Below are positions 6,764-11,935 of a stretch of 11,935 bases of DNA, piece after piece. The DNA is from Actinomycetes bacterium (GTDB lineage: Bacteria > Actinomycetota > Actinomycetes > Actinomycetales > Cellulomonadaceae). Below the pieces are notes generated by a model. That model was not told the origin of the DNA and searched no databases. It saw only the letters and a list, made by a program, of their open reading frames with translations. The DNA is taken from the NCBI GenBank assembly GCA_021793115.1, contig JAJYTJ010000116.1:1-11935 (forward strand), read 5' to 3'. The position numbers were made by a program, and so were the translations under genes. Position 1 is the stretch's first letter; each line of letters opens with the position of its first letter.

Positions 6764-7321
6764 TCAGCCGTGGTGGTCGATCGCGGACTGCAGCGACTGC
6801 ATGTAGGCCTGCGACGTGAACGTCGCGCCCGAGACGCCGTTGATGTTCGCGGAGTTGGCGGCCACCGCCTGCTGGTTGAGCTGCGGGATCGCGTACTGGT
6901 TGAGCTGCACCGAGTAGCCGTGCCAGTCGGGGTACTGCAGCGCCTTGACGTCGGAGATCTTCGAGCCGTTGAACGTCACGGACAGCTGCAGCGGGCCGTA
7001 CGGGGTCTGCACCGTGCTGCCGACGACGGTCACCGTGCCGCCCTTCGCGGCGGGCTGCGCGGCCGGCGTGGCGGCGGGGCTCGCCGAGCCGCTCGACGAC
7101 GAGGACGACGTGCCCGCCGACGACGAGCCGTTGCTCGTCGCCGCGCCCGCGGCGGTCGAGCCCGTGCCCGACGTCGACGTCTGCGCCGCGGCGGCGCCCG
7201 ACCCGGCCAGGGTGGGGGCGACCGCCCCCTCGACGCCGGCGAACCGGGTGGCTGCCGTGGCGGCGATCGCGGCGATGCCGCCGACGAAGATGATCGTGCC
7301 GCGCCAAGGTGTGGTGCTCAT
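6764..7321 (-). CDS. Membrane-anchored FMN-binding domain protein, likely flavinylated by ApbE
   Basis: Small electron carrier of 185 residues. One N-terminal hydrophobic segment (about 9-25) works as a membrane anchor or uncleaved signal; there is no lipobox Cys. A low-complexity Ser/Gly/Ala/Thr linker follows (about 38-92). The FMN_bind domain (about 95-183) contains NGVSGATFTS at 161-170. T167 in SGAT is the expected residue for covalent FMN attachment; the usual leading Asp of the motif is Asn161 here. The ATG overlaps the stop of the upstream reductase gene in an ATGA arrangement, so the two are co-translated. Inference: it accepts electrons from the membrane reductase on the outer face and passes them to an unidentified acceptor. 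Confidence 0.9.
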   Translation of the reverse strand: MSTTPWRGTIIFVGGIAAIAATAATRFAGVEGAVAPTLAGSGAAAAQTSTSGTGSTAAGAATSNGSSSAGTSSSSSSGSASPAATPAAQPAAKGGTVTVVGSTVQTPYGPLQLSVTFNGSKISDVKALQYPDWHGYSVQLNQYAIPQLNQQAVAANSANINGVSGATFTSQAYMQSLQSAIDHHG

Positions 7322-8712
7322 ACGAGGCTCAGCTCCTCGGTGTGGATGGCGGACCGGGGCACACCCAGTGCCCGGACGGACGAGACGACCGTGTCGATCA
7401 TGGCCGAGGGCCCGCAGACGAAGACGTCGCGCGAGCGCACGTCGGGGACCAGCCCGGCCAGGGCGGACGGGACGAGCGGGTCGTAGCCCAGCTCGCGGCG
7501 CCGGCCGGTGACCGGCACGTAGCGCAGCCGGGGGGCCGCGGGGAACTCCGAGGCCAGTGCGAGCCCGTCGACGGAGTGCGCGCGGTGCAGCACCACCACG
7601 TCGCGGCCGGCGTTGACCAGGTCCTCGGCCAGGGCCCGGATCGGGCCGATGCCGGCGCCGCCGGCGACGAGCAGCACCCGCCGGGAGCGCGCCCGGTCCG
7701 CCGTCATGCGGCCGAAGGGACCCTCCAGCAGCACCGGGGTGCCGGCCTTGAGGTGACGGACGGCCGAGGAGTGGTCGCCGAGGGCACCCACCGTGAACCG
7801 CAGGTGGTCGCCAGTGGGGACGAGCGAGAGCGAGTACGGGTGGGCCGTCAGCAGGTGGCCGGGGACGAGGAAGCGCACGAGGAAGAACTGCCCGGCGCGC
7901 GGCGCCAGCCGGTCCATGCGCTTGCCGCGCAGCCACACGCTCGTGTGGCCGCCACCCTCCTCGACCACCGCGGCGACGTGCACGCCCAGCGTGACGTGCC
8001 GCGCGATCGGCTGGATGACGCGGTACCAGAGGATGGTCCAGGCGGTGGCGCCGTAGAGGAACAGCCACGTCGCCCGCGCCAGGGGGTTGCCGACGAAGTG
8101 CACGCCCGCGTTGATCTGGTGGACGAACGTCAGCGCGACGGCGCCGTAGACCGTGAAGTGGATGCCGTACCACCACTCGTAGGACAGGCGACGGCGCAGC
8201 AGCCGGGCGCTCGACAGGCCCACGGCCAGGAACACGGCGGTGCCGATGAGCGCCCACCACAGGTCGGCGAACGAGTGGAGCAGCGTCAGGAGGGAGCCCC
8301 ACGGGGTCTTCCCCTGGATGAGCTGGTAGCCGACGATCATTCCGGCCACGTGTCCGACGATGAGCAGCAGGACCGTGGTGCCGAGCGAGCGGTGCCACGA
8401 CACGAGCCGGTCCATGCCGACCGACCGCTCGAACCACGGCACCCGCGCGACGAGCAGCAGCTGGGCCAGCACGAGGATCGAGGCCACGAGGCCCGTGAGC
8501 TCCGAGATCGCGACGAGCGCGCCGCCCGGGGTTGACCCCGCGGCCGGCGGCGTGCCGAACCACCAGAACACCGTCACGGCGATGAGGGCGGCGACGATGG
8601 CCGTCCGCACGGGGAACAGCCGTGCCGGCTCCGGGCGGGTGGTGCCGCGCGGGGCGGGCCGGCTGGTTCGTCGCGCGTCCGCGGTCTGGCGCGGCGCCGT
8701 CAGGCTGGTCAT
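7318..8712 (-). CDS. Ferric-reductase-like membrane flavocytochrome with FAD/NAD(P)H domain
   Basis: A 464-residue fusion of a ferric-reductase-like transmembrane domain and a ferredoxin-NADP reductase-type domain. After a basic N-terminus, about six membrane segments lie between 35 and 233. Two pairs of heme-ligand His are visible: H107 and H121, H185 and H198. The cytoplasmic part begins near 240, with the FAD motif HPYS at 291-294, the NAD(P)-binding loop GGAGIGP at 351-357 and CGP at 433-435. It should take electrons from NAD(P)H through FAD and heme to the outer face. No Shine-Dalgarno is obvious before ATG 8712. It begins 66 bases after the nrdF stop and overlaps the next gene by 4 bases. 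Homologues are described both as ferric reductases and as electron donors to flavinylated proteins; the flavinylated partner next door favours the latter. Confidence 0.9.
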   Translation of the reverse strand: MTSLTAPRQTADARRTSRPAPRGTTRPEPARLFPVRTAIVAALIAVTVFWWFGTPPAAGSTPGGALVAISELTGLVASILVLAQLLLVARVPWFERSVGMDRLVSWHRSLGTTVLLLIVGHVAGMIVGYQLIQGKTPWGSLLTLLHSFADLWWALIGTAVFLAVGLSSARLLRRRLSYEWWYGIHFTVYGAVALTFVHQINAGVHFVGNPLARATWLFLYGATAWTILWYRVIQPIARHVTLGVHVAAVVEEGGGHTSVWLRGKRMDRLAPRAGQFFLVRFLVPGHLLTAHPYSLSLVPTGDHLRFTVGALGDHSSAVRHLKAGTPVLLEGPFGRMTADRARSRRVLLVAGGAGIGPIRALAEDLVNAGRDVVVLHRAHSVDGLALASEFPAAPRLRYVPVTGRRRELGYDPLVPSALAGLVPDVRSRDVFVCGPSAMIDTVVSSVRALGVPRSAIHTEELSLV

Positions 8713-8778
8713 GGGACTACCGTGCCCGGCGCGCCTCGGCGTCCGCTTCGCGGTTGCTGTCAGCCCGCTGTGAGAGCC

Positions 8779-11932
<3,154 letters not shown>

Positions 11933-11935
11933 ATC

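Noticed and set aside
7322..8563. N-terminal extension of the FMN-binding protein through the reductase gene
   Set aside because: The extension is an Arg/Pro-rich shadow of the reductase. The ATG at 7321 precedes a membrane segment and forms a standard ATGA overlap.

Overview
The window is very GC-rich, gene-dense chromosomal DNA with strong G/C third-position bias. Gene order, leaderless-type starts and the Pro-Thr-rich, membrane-anchored sigma factor suggest an actinobacterium, most likely Micrococcales and Cellulomonas-like; the genus is inferred. There is no mobile element, rRNA, tRNA or CRISPR array, and no gene-free gap over 300 bases.

Left part (1-1989): the 3' part of a SIRT4-like class II sirtuin (+) runs into the convergent tRNA adenosine deaminase tadA (-). 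Divergent from tadA is upp (+), uracil phosphoribosyltransferase, with a leaderless-type promoter. A strong hairpin at 1996-2022 separates upp from the next, convergent gene.

Middle part (2023-5957): the most unusual gene is a 722-residue ECF-type sigma factor (-). It is fused to a zinc-finger anti-sigma-like module, hydrophobic Gly/Ala-rich segments, a Pro/Ser/Thr-rich linker, a beta-rich DUF11/CARDB-like domain, a stalk of seven Pro-Thr-Glu-Thr repeats, and a tail with nine Trp between and beside two Cys. It reads as a one-polypeptide membrane-bound sigma factor with an outside sensor or anchor. Divergent from it, across a 112-bp region with a perfect 6+6 palindrome, is a protein with a degenerate GGDEF domain (GGGMF). 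Next comes an APH/choline-kinase-fold phosphotransferase with a clear -35/-10 promoter and a leaderless-type GTG start.

Right part (5998-11932, all minus): read in the direction of transcription, nrdE and nrdF (class Ib ribonucleotide reductase) come first. A tightly coupled three-gene redox module follows: a ferric-reductase-like heme/FAD/NAD(P)H membrane oxidoreductase, an FMN-binding-domain protein with a covalent flavinylation motif, and ApbE flavin transferase. The last three would move electrons from cytoplasmic NAD(P)H across the membrane to a covalently bound FMN outside, with ApbE attaching the flavin. A perfect 7-bp stem hairpin separates apbE from the convergent phosphotransferase gene.
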